Positions 27,532 to 36,463 of a DNA stretch of 64,000 nt are shown here, piece after piece (position 1 is the first letter of the stretch; every line of letters begins with the position of its first letter). The translations under genes and the position numbers were made by a program. The stretch comes from an uncultured bacterium (GTDB lineage Bacteria > CSSED10-310 > CALFER01). A model generated the notes under the pieces. That model ran no database searches, was not told the DNA's origin, and was given only the letters and a program-made list of their open reading frames with translations. The stretch covers positions 124,001-188,000 of the forward strand of contig CALFER010000102.1 of assembly GCA_937951895.1 (NCBI GenBank), in the 5' to 3' direction.

Positions 27532-27983
27532 AGTGTCCATTCTGTGGTTTCCCGGATGACAAGGTCGTTGATTCGCGCCCATCCAAAGATAATGAGAGTA
27601 TCCGGCGTCGTCGCGAATGTCTCTCCTGCGCTCGACGTTTTACAACATACGAGCAAATTGAAGATGTTCAGTACATGGTGGTGAAGAAAGATGGCCGCCG
27701 TGAAATGTTCGATCGAAAGAAGATCCAGCGGGGTCTGATAAAAGCCACGGAAAAACGGCCGATCAGTTCCACCCGGGTTACTGAAATCGTCGATGAGATC
27801 GAACGAATTCTCCATACAAAAGCCGATCGGGAAATCACGACACAGGAAATCGGAGAATTCATCATGAAACGTCTCGCGGAACTCGATGAAATCGCTTATG
27901 TCCGATTCGCATCGGTTTACAGGCAGTTTAAGGATGTCGACCAGTTTTACGCCGAGTTGCGAAAGATCCTGATCAAGGACTAG
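27528..27983 (+). CDS. nrdR: Transcriptional repressor NrdR
   Basis: NrdR represses ribonucleotide reductase genes when its ATP-cone binds dATP/ATP. The 151 residues begin with a zinc ribbon, MKCPFCGFPDDKVVDSR, whose second Cys pair is in CLSCARRFTTYEQ, then an ATP-cone domain (VVKKDGRREMFDRKKIQRG). The length is exactly as expected. The ATG at 27528 overlaps the deaminase stop by four bases. Upstream in-frame codons belong to the deaminase reading region and were excluded. No NrdR box was recognised inside the window; its targets presumably lie elsewhere. Confidence 0.96.
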   Translation: MKCPFCGFPDDKVVDSRPSKDNESIRRRRECLSCARRFTTYEQIEDVQYMVVKKDGRREMFDRKKIQRGLIKATEKRPISSTRVTEIVDEIERILHTKADREITTQEIGEFIMKRLAELDEIAYVRFASVYRQFKDVDQFYAELRKILIKD

Positions 27984-27990
27984 TGGTCAG

Positions 27991-30900
27991 ATGCCAGCTG
28001 TGGATTCGACTCCAGCAGATTCGAAACCCTCATCGTCAAAAATTGCGGATGCATCAAAGCCCGTTCACCCCTCTGCTTCTCGATACGCACTCGAACGAGT
28101 CATCGAAGCGGCTGCCGTATGGCATCACTCCTTCAATGATCACACGATCGCCTCGCTGCTCCGCATCCCGAGGCGAGGGGCGCGAATTCAAATCCGCAAA
28201 TTGCTTGACGGGGGAGTCTTCCAGCCGGCTCGTTTCGATGGAGAGTATGAATTTTCTGAGAATTCCAGAAAATCCGAGACCTATCGGGCGATTCCTGTCG
28301 ATCGCCGTCACGAATTGCATCACCGCGCAGCTCTTTTCCTGAGAAAGCAAGCCGATCCTTCCAATCCGCCAAAGCCCATCGTTGTGTTTCATACTTCGGC
28401 ATCCGGGCAGACGATCGAGTCTCAAACCCTGATCCATGCGATTCATTCCTCGATAGAAATGGCCGATGACGAGATTGCCGAAAGGCTCTGTGAGGTGGCC
28501 ACCCATATCCAGTCGATCGCTGCGGAATCGCTCCTGGACAGAGTTGAACTTGCTTGTGAGCAAGGTGATGAACGGCATGCCCGGAAATTCATTCGGGTGG
28601 CAAAACAGATCGGTGATTATGATGACGAGCAACGATTCCGACTCGCATTTTACAGGCTCGGCTTGCTTCGCACGAACCATAGTTCAAAGCACCTGCCGAC
28701 TCGTTTGGGAAAGTGGTTGGCTTGTCTGGACGACTCGCCACAGCAAATTGCGATCGAACTGCATCTGCTCTCGTTCTGCCTGGACGCCAGGCAATTCAGT
28801 TCCTCCCGGAGAATGATCCGTGATCTGGAGACGAAAGCGGTTCGATTCGATTGGTCAAAATTCAAGGTCCATCTGCTTCTCGAAACCATCCGCTTCTGCA
28901 TCCTGACCGCGGATCTCGAAACCGCCTCCAGCTTATTGAAAACAGCTTTGAAACAGGAGCGTTCCGGGTGGCGACGCGTATTCATCGCCTGCCTTTTCGA
29001 TCAACTGGGCATGCTGCACTATCTGGAATCATCACCCGGCAGAGGACTGCGCACGACTTCCTATGCGCTCCGGATGATCGAAGGTTGTCGAAGACCCATG
29101 ACGCATTGTTCGATTCGTATGTCTCGAATGAAAATGATGCGCGACCAGGGGGCGTTTCCGGACGCCGAACTCGAGTTATCCTGCATTGAGAAAACGATTC
29201 ATGCTCTTCCCTTACTCGCCCGCGGCGCGATCGTGGCTGCACGATTCATCATTCAATCCAGAAAGAGTGGCAGCCCGGATCAACAGTCACGGCAATGGGA
29301 TCTGCTCGGCAGGATCACCCGGCACGCATGGCCAGTGTATCTCGACTTGTACCGGGAGTTTGCCGTTCAGATGCACTCTGTCAGGCCGGAGATCATTGAT
29401 GACCGGGGGTATGCGGACACACGATCGGCCAAATCCGGATGGAAGCGATGCCTGGATTTTGAAAACAGTGTCCGGGATAGTGACGACACGGCAGCTGTTC
29501 TCTTGCATGCGTTTCTGGTGCCGTCGGGTGATCCCGGAGTAGAAGTATCAGCCAACGAATTGATCATGAGAACACGGTTATTGAATCATCCGGACGTCAG
29601 ACACCTCATGATCGACTGCTGCCTTGAATGGACTCTGCGTCAGCGCGATTTCCCGGAAGACGCCGGTGGAAGCATCCATGAGATGATTCTGATGCGCGCG
29701 CTTACGATCGCTCGTCGATTGAACGACAGGGAGCGAATCCGGAGAGCGGAGCGGGTGATCGGGACTACCCTGGCTCGTATTCTTGACAAGCAGTCTCCAC
29801 AGAGATGCGCATCGGAGAGCGAATTGCTGGACTCCATTCTGCGCAGCAACACTGCGGACGAGTTGTTCACGGTGCTGGAGTGCATTGGCAGCGCGATCAT
29901 CGGCAGTCACGGGGGTATGCTTCTGGAACTGAACTCCGAAAATGCAGCCGTGCTCTTTCAATGGGGCGATCGTCCGACTGCATCAGACCTGAAGATCATC
30001 GTGAAACGCCTGTTCAGTATGCATCGTGACGCTGATGAGTGGGCAGTCGTTCTGCCGGAAACCATTGCCATTTCACTCGATCTCTCCGGCCGAAACCCGA
30101 CCGTCGCAGTCTTTCTGGCTTGCGATCGCGATCAACGCACTGATCCGTTGATGAATCGAATTCGGCGATTGCTGGCTGTTATTCGCCTGAGATGGGAAGC
30201 GCAGCAGAACGAACCGATTCGCGATTCATCGACCGGGCGGCTGACGTCGCCACTGGATCGTTTGATCGGTGACAGTCCCGAAATGATGACACTGAAACGA
30301 CGCATGGAACGGATTGTCGCTTCGGATTCAACGGTTCATTTGCAGGGTGAGACAGGTACCGGGAAAGAACGGGTCGCCAAGCTTATCCATTCGATGAGTC
30401 CACGGAAAAACAGGCCATTTGTCGCATTCAACTGTGGTGCAATGCCGGAGAACCTGGTTGAAAGCGAGCTGTTTGGGCATGTTCGCGGTGCATTTACCGG
30501 CGCTGACACAATTCGACAGGGATTGTTTGTTTCGGCGGATGGCGGAACAGTTTTTCTGGATGAGGTGGCGGACCTGACGCCCGTGACGCAGGTAAAACTT
30601 TTGAGAGTATTGCAGGAGAGACTCGTCCGGCCTCTCGGATCAGATAAGGAAAGACCGGTGGATGTGCGGATAATCTCGGCCGCAAATCGACCATTATGGG
30701 AGGATGTCAGGTCCGGTCGTTTCCGGTCGGATCTCTATTATCGTCTCGTCATCCTGGAACTGACCATCCCGCCTTTGCGTTGTCGATCCGGAGACATTCC
30801 ATTGCTCGCTTCATACTTCCTGAACCGGTTTTCGGACCGACTCGGGATTTCCATCACGGGGTTCACGAAAAGCGCCATGGATCTTCTATGTAGACATCGA

Positions 30901-31269
30901 TGGCCCGGAAACGTCCGTGAACTTGAGAATGTGATTGAAGCCTCGATCCAATATTCAACAGCCGGCAAGCCGATCCAACGAACCACGATTGAGGAGGTGC
31001 TCAAGCATGATTCCGATATCGGTGCCGGAAAACTCAGTGAGAGGCTGGCCGATGTTGAAAGACAGTTTATTTTGGAAGCTCTGACCGCAGAATCCTATAA
31101 TGTTTCCAGGGCCGCGCAACGCCTCGGAATATCCCGTCAGGGATTGTTTCAAAAAATGAAGCGATACGATATAATCACCCCTGGTCGTCGAAACAACAAT
31201 CACGGGTCTGTTTTTCTGGAGAGTTGCCATGAGGGCTTATGGCTTAACAAACGTAGGTCTGAAACGTAA
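27991..31269 (+). CDS. Sigma-54-dependent activator with winged-helix/TPR front end
   Basis: This 1092-residue regulator would remodel RNA polymerase-sigma-54. Residues about 30-115 resemble the winged-helix segment that follows STAND-type NTPases (YRAIPVDRRHELHHRAA). About 120-560 are helical repeats of TPR type. About 610-740 look like a GAF domain. From 755 on there is an AAA+ domain with Walker A GETGTGKE (near 786), GAFTGA (833-838), Walker B GGTVFLDEVADL and a sensor-type segment. A Fis-type helix-turn-helix (NVSRAAQRLGISRQGLFQKM) closes it. There is no receiver domain. It begins at ATG 27991, eight bases after nrdR, with a weak binding site. Its end overlaps the PP2C gene by 41 bases. 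Confidence 0.88.
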   Translation: MPAVDSTPADSKPSSSKIADASKPVHPSASRYALERVIEAAAVWHHSFNDHTIASLLRIPRRGARIQIRKLLDGGVFQPARFDGEYEFSENSRKSETYRAIPVDRRHELHHRAALFLRKQADPSNPPKPIVVFHTSASGQTIESQTLIHAIHSSIEMADDEIAERLCEVATHIQSIAAESLLDRVELACEQGDERHARKFIRVAKQIGDYDDEQRFRLAFYRLGLLRTNHSSKHLPTRLGKWLACLDDSPQQIAIELHLLSFCLDARQFSSSRRMIRDLETKAVRFDWSKFKVHLLLETIRFCILTADLETASSLLKTALKQERSGWRRVFIACLFDQLGMLHYLESSPGRGLRTTSYALRMIEGCRRPMTHCSIRMSRMKMMRDQGAFPDAELELSCIEKTIHALPLLARGAIVAARFIIQSRKSGSPDQQSRQWDLLGRITRHAWPVYLDLYREFAVQMHSVRPEIIDDRGYADTRSAKSGWKRCLDFENSVRDSDDTAAVLLHAFLVPSGDPGVEVSANELIMRTRLLNHPDVRHLMIDCCLEWTLRQRDFPEDAGGSIHEMILMRALTIARRLNDRERIRRAERVIGTTLARILDKQSPQRCASESELLDSILRSNTADELFTVLECIGSAIIGSHGGMLLELNSENAAVLFQWGDRPTASDLKIIVKRLFSMHRDADEWAVVLPETIAISLDLSGRNPTVAVFLACDRDQRTDPLMNRIRRLLAVIRLRWEAQQNEPIRDSSTGRLTSPLDRLIGDSPEMMTLKRRMERIVASDSTVHLQGETGTGKERVAKLIHSMSPRKNRPFVAFNCGAMPENLVESELFGHVRGAFTGADTIRQGLFVSADGGTVFLDEVADLTPVTQVKLLRVLQERLVRPLGSDKERPVDVRIISAANRPLWEDVRSGRFRSDLYYRLVILELTIPPLRCRSGDIPLLASYFLNRFSDRLGISITGFTKSAMDLLCRHRWPGNVRELENVIEASIQYSTAGKPIQRTTIEEVLKHDSDIGAGKLSERLADVERQFILEALTAESYNVSRAAQRLGISRQGLFQKMKRYDIITPGRRNNNHGSVFLESCHEGLWLNKRRSET

Positions 31270-32086
31270 CGTGAACCAGGATGCCTACTATCTCGATCAG
31301 GAGGCAGCGCTCTGCATCGTTGCGGATGGAATGGGTGGACACAAAGCTGGAGATCTCGCCAGCCGCCTGGCCCTTGATTCGATTCTGGAGTATCTCGAAA
31401 GTGGACACCGTGATCCGATCGAGTTTGATGAGGAGGAATCGTACATTCAGGCTGAATGTGATCTCTGCATGAAATCGATCGAGTATGCCAATGAGGTTGT
31501 TTTTGAGAAGGCGAGTGAATCGCCCGAGTTTCAGGGAATGGGCACAACCCTGGTTCTCCTGAAAATCGTGAGTGGTCATGCAATCCTGGCCCATGTCGGT
31601 GATTCCAGGATCTATCGGATCCAGGATGAGGAGATCACCCAACTGACGAAAGATCATTCCAGAATTCAGGAACTGATCGACCAGGAGCAGATTACCAAAG
31701 AGGAAGCACAGAAGTATCCCCTGAAAAACGTTATCACGCGAGCACTTGGTGGAGCATCTGAGGTCAGGGTGGACACAAAAATCGTACCCCTGCAGCGCAG
31801 CGATGTGTTCGTTCTGTGTACCGATGGCCTCAGTGGCGTTCTCGATGACGACGAAATTCTTGAATTGATCAGTTCCAACCCGGGTGACCCGGAGGAAAGC
31901 TGCCGTCGGTTGATTCAATGCACATTGGATCGCGGTGCCCCGGACAATGTAACTGTCATTATCACGGACACTCGTGCCTATTGTGGTGGAGAACCGCAAA
32001 ATCAACCGATCGGTGAAACTCCCGGAATCAACGACGATAAAGGTGCATTTCGCCGATTCATCGATCGATGGTTTAATGGAGCCTGA
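31229..32086 (+). CDS. PP2C-type serine/threonine phosphatase
   Basis: This is a metal-dependent protein phosphatase of 285 residues. All PP2C metal-site motifs are present: NQDAYYLD, VADGMGGHKAG, AHVGDSRIYRI, LCTDGLSGVL and APDNVTVII. It is soluble, with an acidic C-terminal tail of about 40 residues after the catalytic core. The ATG lies behind GGAGAG inside the end of the sigma-54 activator gene, in another frame. Such a 41-base overlap implies co-expression and suggests that the phosphatase acts in the same signalling route. A partner Ser/Thr kinase is not encoded in the window. Confidence 0.92.
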   Translation: MRAYGLTNVGLKRNVNQDAYYLDQEAALCIVADGMGGHKAGDLASRLALDSILEYLESGHRDPIEFDEEESYIQAECDLCMKSIEYANEVVFEKASESPEFQGMGTTLVLLKIVSGHAILAHVGDSRIYRIQDEEITQLTKDHSRIQELIDQEQITKEEAQKYPLKNVITRALGGASEVRVDTKIVPLQRSDVFVLCTDGLSGVLDDDEILELISSNPGDPEESCRRLIQCTLDRGAPDNVTVIITDTRAYCGGEPQNQPIGETPGINDDKGAFRRFIDRWFNGA

Positions 32087-32140
32087 TCGTCCCGTCTGAT
32101 TCACCGAGTGAAACCGAATCATTTCCAACTTCCCATGTGA

Positions 32141-32163
32141 GCGATCACGCGATCGCCTTTTCC
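32141..32163 (+). terminator. Probable intrinsic terminator after the PP2C gene
   Basis: GCGATC and GATCGC form a perfect 6-base stem with a four-base loop (32141-32156), followed by CTTTTCC. It lies between the PP2C stop and the pcrA ribosome binding site. The T-run is short, so termination may be partial. Confidence 0.45.
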
Positions 32164-32174
32164 GGAGGTATCCA

Positions 32175-34373
32175 TTGATTGATCTGAATCCCCAACAGAT
32201 GGAAGCCGTTCACCACAAGGACGGCCCCTTGCTTGTGTTCGCGGGTGCGGGAAGCGGAAAAACCCGTGTGATTGTTGCGCGTATTGCCTGTCTTATCGAA
32301 AAACACGCCATCCCGGCCAAGAATATTCTCGCTGTCACATTCACAAACAAGGCGGCCTCCGAGATGAAGGAACGGGTCGGGCAGATTCTCGATCCAGCTG
32401 TCGCCAGACAGGTATCCATCGGTACATTCCATGCTATCTGCGCCCGGATTCTTCGAGTGGAACATGAGCATTTCGGGTTGATTTCAACATTCACGATTTC
32501 CGATGAATCCGAGCAATTGGCACGGGTGAAGCGAGCGATCGAAACTCTCAATATCTCTACGGATCGAGTCGATCCCAAATCGACCTGTGAGTGGATCAGC
32601 AGGATGAAGAACAAATTCATTCCGCCCCATAACCTGATCGAGTCTGCGGGTTTCAATATCCAGCAAAAATGGATGGGTGAAGTCTTTGTTGAGTATGAAA
32701 AGCAACTGAGGAATGATCATGCCGTTGATTTCGATGATCTGATAATCAAAGTAGTTCAGTTGCTTGATGAGAATCTGGCGGCTCGAGAAAAATATCAGAA
32801 ACAATATCAATACATCATGATCGATGAGTATCAGGACACCAATCACGCCCAATACCGTCTTGTCAAACAGCTTGCTTCTCGGTATCGAAACATCATGGCT
32901 GTGGGCGACGATGACCAATCGATTTATGGCTGGAGAGGCGCAGAAATATCAAACATTCTGAACTTCTCCTCGGACTTTTCCGGCGTCAAAACCATCAAAC
33001 TCGAGCAGAATTATCGATCCACCCAGACCATTCTTGCCGCAGCCTCAGCTCTGATGACACATAATTTGAACCGGACTCCAAAAACACTGTGGACGACCAA
33101 TCCACCGGGAGAGAAAATTACGGTGCATCTGGTCGAAAATGAGCGCGCGGAAGCACGCGCCATTCTCGATTCCATTCAAAGCCTGATTCGGAAATCGAAT
33201 CGGAAATACTCCGAATTTGCCATTTTTTACCGCGTCAATTCGCAATCCCGCGTCTTCGAAGAGGTTTTCATGGAAGCCCGTATTCCATACCGGATCATCG
33301 GGAACATAGGGTTTTTTAAACGGAAGGAGATCAAGGATCTACTGTCGTATATTCGACTGATCCTGAATCCAAAAGATTCCAGCGCTTGCATTCGTGTGAT
33401 CAACAACCCCCGTCGAGGAATCGGCGACAGTACTCAGGGCTTGATCACCCGTTACAAGGATGAGCACAACATCGATCTGTTCACGGCAATTGAACAGATG
33501 ATCGAAGCGCAGACCCTGAAAGATCATAAGTTTGACAAAGTGAAGAACTTCATGGAGATGATCCATGATTTGATTCGGACATCAAAGGAGATGCAGGTCG
33601 CTGAATTCATGGACTTCCTGATCGAACACAGCGGGTACCGGGTGCAATTTGAAACGATCCGGACCGACGAGGCGACCGCGTCGATTGAAATCATCGATGA
33701 GTTTCTTCGACTCTGTTACGATTACTCCGAACGAACGCATGGAACCCTGAGCGAATTTGCTGATTATCTGTCGCTGTATGACGAAAATGCTGAAAAATCG
33801 ACGAAAGAGAACAATGTGCGCGAGACTGTCTCATTGATGACACTCCATAATTCAAAAGGTCTTGAGTTCCCGATTGTATATATCTGTGGAGTCGAGAATG
33901 GCTTGATTCCGCTGATCCGTTCCGAGGCAAGGCTCAGTACGCAGGAATTGGAAGAGGAACGGCGGTTGTTGTACGTAGGGTTTACGCGTGCGCGTGAGCG
34001 TCTTTCACTGTCAATCACCCGGCAAAGGCGCATTTACGGAAATATGAGGGAATCGGAAGTTTCAACGTTTATCCGCGAAATTCCTGCGGAGAATCTCAAC
34101 TACCATTCAATCGACACTCAACGCATCAGCACGGATCGCAAAGAAGGGTCTCCTGCTCCTCGATCATCTGCAGGATCCCAGCCGATGGTGACGCATCCGA
34201 CCGCTGAAGCGGAATTCCGGAAAGGTGATCGTGTCAGACATTCTCTTTATGGGAATGGACTTGTCCTGGATTTCAAGGGAATGGGCGCCAGTGCGAAAAT
34301 CACCATCAGTTTCGATCGGGTTGGAATAAAAAAACTGGTATTGGGTCCGGCCCGATTGATCCGAATCAACTGA
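32175..34373 (+). CDS. pcrA: ATP-dependent DNA helicase PcrA/UvrD
   Basis: This is a superfamily 1A 3'-5' helicase used in repair and in displacing proteins from DNA. The 732 residues carry Walker A AGAGSGKT (23-30), VTFTNKAASEMKER, GDDDQSIYGWRGA (motif III region), LEQNYRST (motif IV), LMTLHNSKGLEFP and EERRLLYVGFTRARERL (motifs V-VI). A C-terminal Tudor-like domain (FRKGDRVRHSLYGNG) in PcrA contacts RNA polymerase. The start is TTG at 32175, six bases after GGAGG; no ATG is available before motif I. It is convergent with ssb. Confidence 0.96.
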   Translation: MIDLNPQQMEAVHHKDGPLLVFAGAGSGKTRVIVARIACLIEKHAIPAKNILAVTFTNKAASEMKERVGQILDPAVARQVSIGTFHAICARILRVEHEHFGLISTFTISDESEQLARVKRAIETLNISTDRVDPKSTCEWISRMKNKFIPPHNLIESAGFNIQQKWMGEVFVEYEKQLRNDHAVDFDDLIIKVVQLLDENLAAREKYQKQYQYIMIDEYQDTNHAQYRLVKQLASRYRNIMAVGDDDQSIYGWRGAEISNILNFSSDFSGVKTIKLEQNYRSTQTILAAASALMTHNLNRTPKTLWTTNPPGEKITVHLVENERAEARAILDSIQSLIRKSNRKYSEFAIFYRVNSQSRVFEEVFMEARIPYRIIGNIGFFKRKEIKDLLSYIRLILNPKDSSACIRVINNPRRGIGDSTQGLITRYKDEHNIDLFTAIEQMIEAQTLKDHKFDKVKNFMEMIHDLIRTSKEMQVAEFMDFLIEHSGYRVQFETIRTDEATASIEIIDEFLRLCYDYSERTHGTLSEFADYLSLYDENAEKSTKENNVRETVSLMTLHNSKGLEFPIVYICGVENGLIPLIRSEARLSTQELEEERRLLYVGFTRARERLSLSITRQRRIYGNMRESEVSTFIREIPAENLNYHSIDTQRISTDRKEGSPAPRSSAGSQPMVTHPTAEAEFRKGDRVRHSLYGNGLVLDFKGMGASAKITISFDRVGIKKLVLGPARLIRIN

Positions 34374-34388
34374 AGGGTACAGAGAGAG

Positions 34389-34433
34389 CCGCCGCGCTTC
34401 TGCTTCGATGGGAGGATTCGAAGTGCGCGACGG
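34389..34433. repeat. Long imperfect hairpin between pcrA and ssb
   Basis: An outer stem (34389-34397 with 34425-34433, eight of nine pairs) and an inner perfect stem CTTCGA/TCGAAG (34403-34408 with 34418-34423) form a strong hairpin in the 78-base gap between convergent genes. Neither side has a clear T-run. It could still act as a bidirectional transcription barrier or RNA 3'-end protector. Confidence 0.45.
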
Positions 34434-34451
34434 CGCTCCGAGAACAATCGT

Positions 34452-34802
34452 TTAATCGGCCGGTTTTTCTTTCTCGCCGTTCTTGCTTCCCAGAAACTCG
34501 ACATCCCTGAGATGGATTTCGGTCGAAGAGCGCTTTTCACCTTCTTTGGTCTCGTAGGTCCGTTGCTTCAGATTTCCACTGATCGCCACATGTGCACCCT
34601 TGTGCATGAATTCGGAGCAGATACTGGCGAGGTTCCCGAATGCGACGCAGTTGAACCAGTGCGTGATGTTCTGTCGTTCGCCATTCTGTTGCCGATACTC
34701 GTGATAAGCGAATGGGAAACGCACCACACTCACTCCGGATTCCGACGTGTGCAACTCCGGATCCTTCCCGACGTGCCCGACCATGGTTACTGAGTTTATC
34801 AT
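34452..34802 (-). CDS. ssb: Single-stranded DNA-binding protein, short form
   Basis: This is a 116-residue OB-fold protein that coats single-stranded DNA. MINSVTMVGHVGKDPEL, the WFNCVAFGNLASICSEF segment and KGAHVAISGNLKQRTYE match bacterial SSB. I chose ATG at 34802 because AAGGAG lies eight bases upstream; a longer form adds six residues. The protein stops soon after the OB fold (VEFLGSKNGEKEKPAD). It lacks the Gly/Gln-rich linker and acidic DDIPF-type tip that recruits repair and replication proteins. This may be a secondary SSB; it is downstream of, and 29 bases from, a ComEA-like gene, hinting at DNA uptake. Confidence 0.93.
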   Translation of the reverse strand: MINSVTMVGHVGKDPELHTSESGVSVVRFPFAYHEYRQQNGERQNITHWFNCVAFGNLASICSEFMHKGAHVAISGNLKQRTYETKEGEKRSSTEIHLRDVEFLGSKNGEKEKPAD

Positions 34803-34831
34803 TGCTTTTCTCCTTGCCATCTGTGGCTCAT

Positions 34832-35143
34832 TTATTGGTGAGAACGGATGCCAGTTCCGGGAGAGGGATACTTCCCGACTCTGACAAGCGGTTGCAATCG
34901 AGCCACTGTTTTGCGACCGATTCCGTCAATTTTCAGTAAATCCTCGAGTGATCTGAATCCTTGCCGTCTCTCACGCGCGTTGATGATTCTCAACGCAGTC
35001 GATGGACCAATTCCCGGAAGCGATTCAAGTTCGCTCATGGTTGCTGTATTCAGATCCACCTTCTGGGTTTTTTCATGTAATGCCAGAACACTTGCTGTCA
35101 CAATGACCAGAAGGGTGAGTGGTATCGAAAATTGCGCTTTCAT
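34832..35143 (-). CDS. comEA: ComEA-like helix-hairpin-helix protein
   Basis: This is a 103-residue protein with an N-terminal signal or membrane anchor (SIPLTLLVIVTASVLAL) followed by two helix-hairpin-helix motifs. VDLNTATMSELESLPGIG opens the first and SLEDLLKIDGIGRKTVARL is the second. This is the DNA-binding module of ComEA, which pulls incoming DNA into the periplasm during natural transformation. It starts with ATG after AAGGAGG. It is probably co-transcribed with ssb, and a sigma-54-type promoter lies just upstream. Short proteins of this type are common in bacteria without proven competence, so the role is likely but not certain. Confidence 0.87.
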   Translation of the reverse strand: MKAQFSIPLTLLVIVTASVLALHEKTQKVDLNTATMSELESLPGIGPSTALRIINARERRQGFRSLEDLLKIDGIGRKTVARLQPLVRVGKYPSPGTGIRSHQ

Positions 35144-35440
35144 CGTGGCCTCCTTTTCGGACTTGCTTCGATGCCAGTGGTATCAGCAATGGCGATGCCA
35201 CCGAGATCAACAGGAGTTAACCTGTTATAAAATATCTGTTTTTAGAGGATAGATGTCTGCGGGATGAGGCTGAAGGCCGAGTACTATGGTCTACGCATCA
35301 GGAGGTTTGCACATCGATTGCTTTGGAAAGCATTTGTAACAGATTGAAAAAAAAGAAAAATATAGAGAAATAGAACGCTGACCATGTTGTCAGTACGTGT
35401 TGACAAACCTCAAAACTCTTAATTCTCGTTGAAAAACGCT
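35144..35440. other. 297-base AT-rich intergenic region before comEA/ssb
   Basis: No reading frame of credible length is visible. The part at 35340-35420 is strongly AT-rich with a run of eight A and a plus-strand TTGACA. The comEA-proximal part contains the sigma-54 promoter match described separately. On the minus strand TATTTTATAAC (near 35225-35237) could be a sigma-70 -10. It separates tsaD from comEA. Confidence 0.5.
35185..35200 (-). promoter_or_regulatory. Predicted sigma-54 (-24/-12) promoter for comEA-ssb
   Basis: On the minus strand the sequence TGGCATCGCCATTGCT has GG and GC exactly ten bases apart. Five of five bases match the -24 core (TGGCA) and all match the -12 core (TTGCT). 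It would place the transcription start about 30 bases before the comEA ATG. Two sigma-54 activators are encoded in this window. No activator-binding palindrome was identified upstream. Confidence 0.6.
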
Positions 35441-36463
35441 TCAAACGTCAGACGGACTCAATCGGATGGGCTCAGGTTCAAATCCTGCATTTGACTGAGC
35501 CGGGATCGTAATCGGCGATCGTAATCCGGCTTGGTACTTGTGATATCCAAGCCCGGCAACCATAGCGGCATTGTCTGTGCAGAATTGCGACGGGGGAATG
35601 AACAATCGCTTTCCGGATCGTTCGGATTTCTGCGCAAATGCCGTACGAAGTGCGGTGTTGCAGGCAACGCCTCCAACAACCGCGATGGTGCTCACTTTCA
35701 GTAGACTTGCGGCCCGCATTGTTTTCTCAACCAGAACATCGATTACCGCTGCCTGAAAGGAGGCTGAAAGATCTTCACGTGCTGCGTCGGGGTGATGATG
35801 GAGATGATACAGTACGGCTGTCTTGAGCCCGGAAAAACTGAAGTCGAGATTTGGTTGGTCGAGCATCGGACGGGGAAAGCGAATCGAAGTCGGGTTCCCC
35901 TCACGGGCAATCCGATCGATGATCGGCCCGCCGGGATACCCAAGCCCGAGTGATTTGGCGACTTTATCGAACGCCTCGCCTGCCGCATCGTCTATCGTTC
36001 GACCGACCAGTCTGAGTTGGTCGTCCTTCAGATGCAGAATCGAGGTATGTCCCCCTGAGGCGATGAGCGAGATGTTTTCGGTGCCGAATGGCATACCGGC
36101 AAAGCAGGCAGCGTAAGCATGTGCTTCGATGTGATTCACGGCGATAAGCGGCTTGGAAAAAACGGCTGCCAGAACCTTGGCCGCAGTCAATCCGATGACC
36201 AATGAGCCGATGAGTCCCGGGCGATGTGTGACCGCGAAAACATCGATATCACTCATCCGGATAGAAGCCATATCCAAGGCTGTTTGAATTGTCGGCAGAA
36301 GATTCTCGAGATGCTTTCGGGCAGCAATCTCAGGAACGACGCCGCCAAATTTGCGGTGAAACACATCTTGATTGGCCACGCAATTTGCCAGGACGTCACT
36401 GCCGTCACGAACAAGGGCAATCGACGTATCGTCACATGAGGTTTCAATGCCCAAAGTGATCAT
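35441..36463 (-). CDS. tsaD: tRNA N6-threonylcarbamoyladenosine transferase TsaD
   Basis: TsaD transfers the threonylcarbamoyl group to A37 of ANN-decoding tRNAs, with TsaB, TsaC and TsaE. The 340 residues begin MITLGIETSCDDTSIALV. The metal-binding HIEAHAYA is at H111 and H115; SGGHTSI and FDKVAKSLGLGYPGGP are conserved. It starts with ATG at 36463; the start overlaps the end of tsaE by 20 bases. A stable inverted repeat (35469-35501) lies in the last coding codons. tsaB is not adjacent. Confidence 0.96.
   Translation of the reverse strand: MITLGIETSCDDTSIALVRDGSDVLANCVANQDVFHRKFGGVVPEIAARKHLENLLPTIQTALDMASIRMSDIDVFAVTHRPGLIGSLVIGLTAAKVLAAVFSKPLIAVNHIEAHAYAACFAGMPFGTENISLIASGGHTSILHLKDDQLRLVGRTIDDAAGEAFDKVAKSLGLGYPGGPIIDRIAREGNPTSIRFPRPMLDQPNLDFSFSGLKTAVLYHLHHHPDAAREDLSASFQAAVIDVLVEKTMRAASLLKVSTIAVVGGVACNTALRTAFAQKSERSGKRLFIPPSQFCTDNAAMVAGLGYHKYQAGLRSPITIPAQSNAGFEPEPIRLSPSDV
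35469..35501 (-). repeat. Hairpin within the 3' end of tsaD
   Basis: GGCTCAG and CTGAGCC, extended by TCAAAT/ATTTGA after a two-base bulge, form a 13-pair hairpin with a five-base loop inside the last codons of tsaD. The minus-strand sequence after it includes GCGTTTTTC. It could stabilise or partly terminate the mRNA. It may also be chance. Confidence 0.35.

Noticed and set aside
31244..32128. 294-residue minus-strand frame opposite the PP2C gene
   Set aside because: The PP2C motifs on the plus strand are complete. The antisense frame has no recognisable domain or start signal.
34389..34433. Bidirectional intrinsic terminator
   Set aside because: The hairpin is real but lacks a T-run on either side, so I report it only as a repeat.
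35466..35502. GGTTCAAATCCTG resembles a tRNA T-arm
   Set aside because: It is inside the coding end of tsaD, with no acceptor, D or anticodon arms around it.
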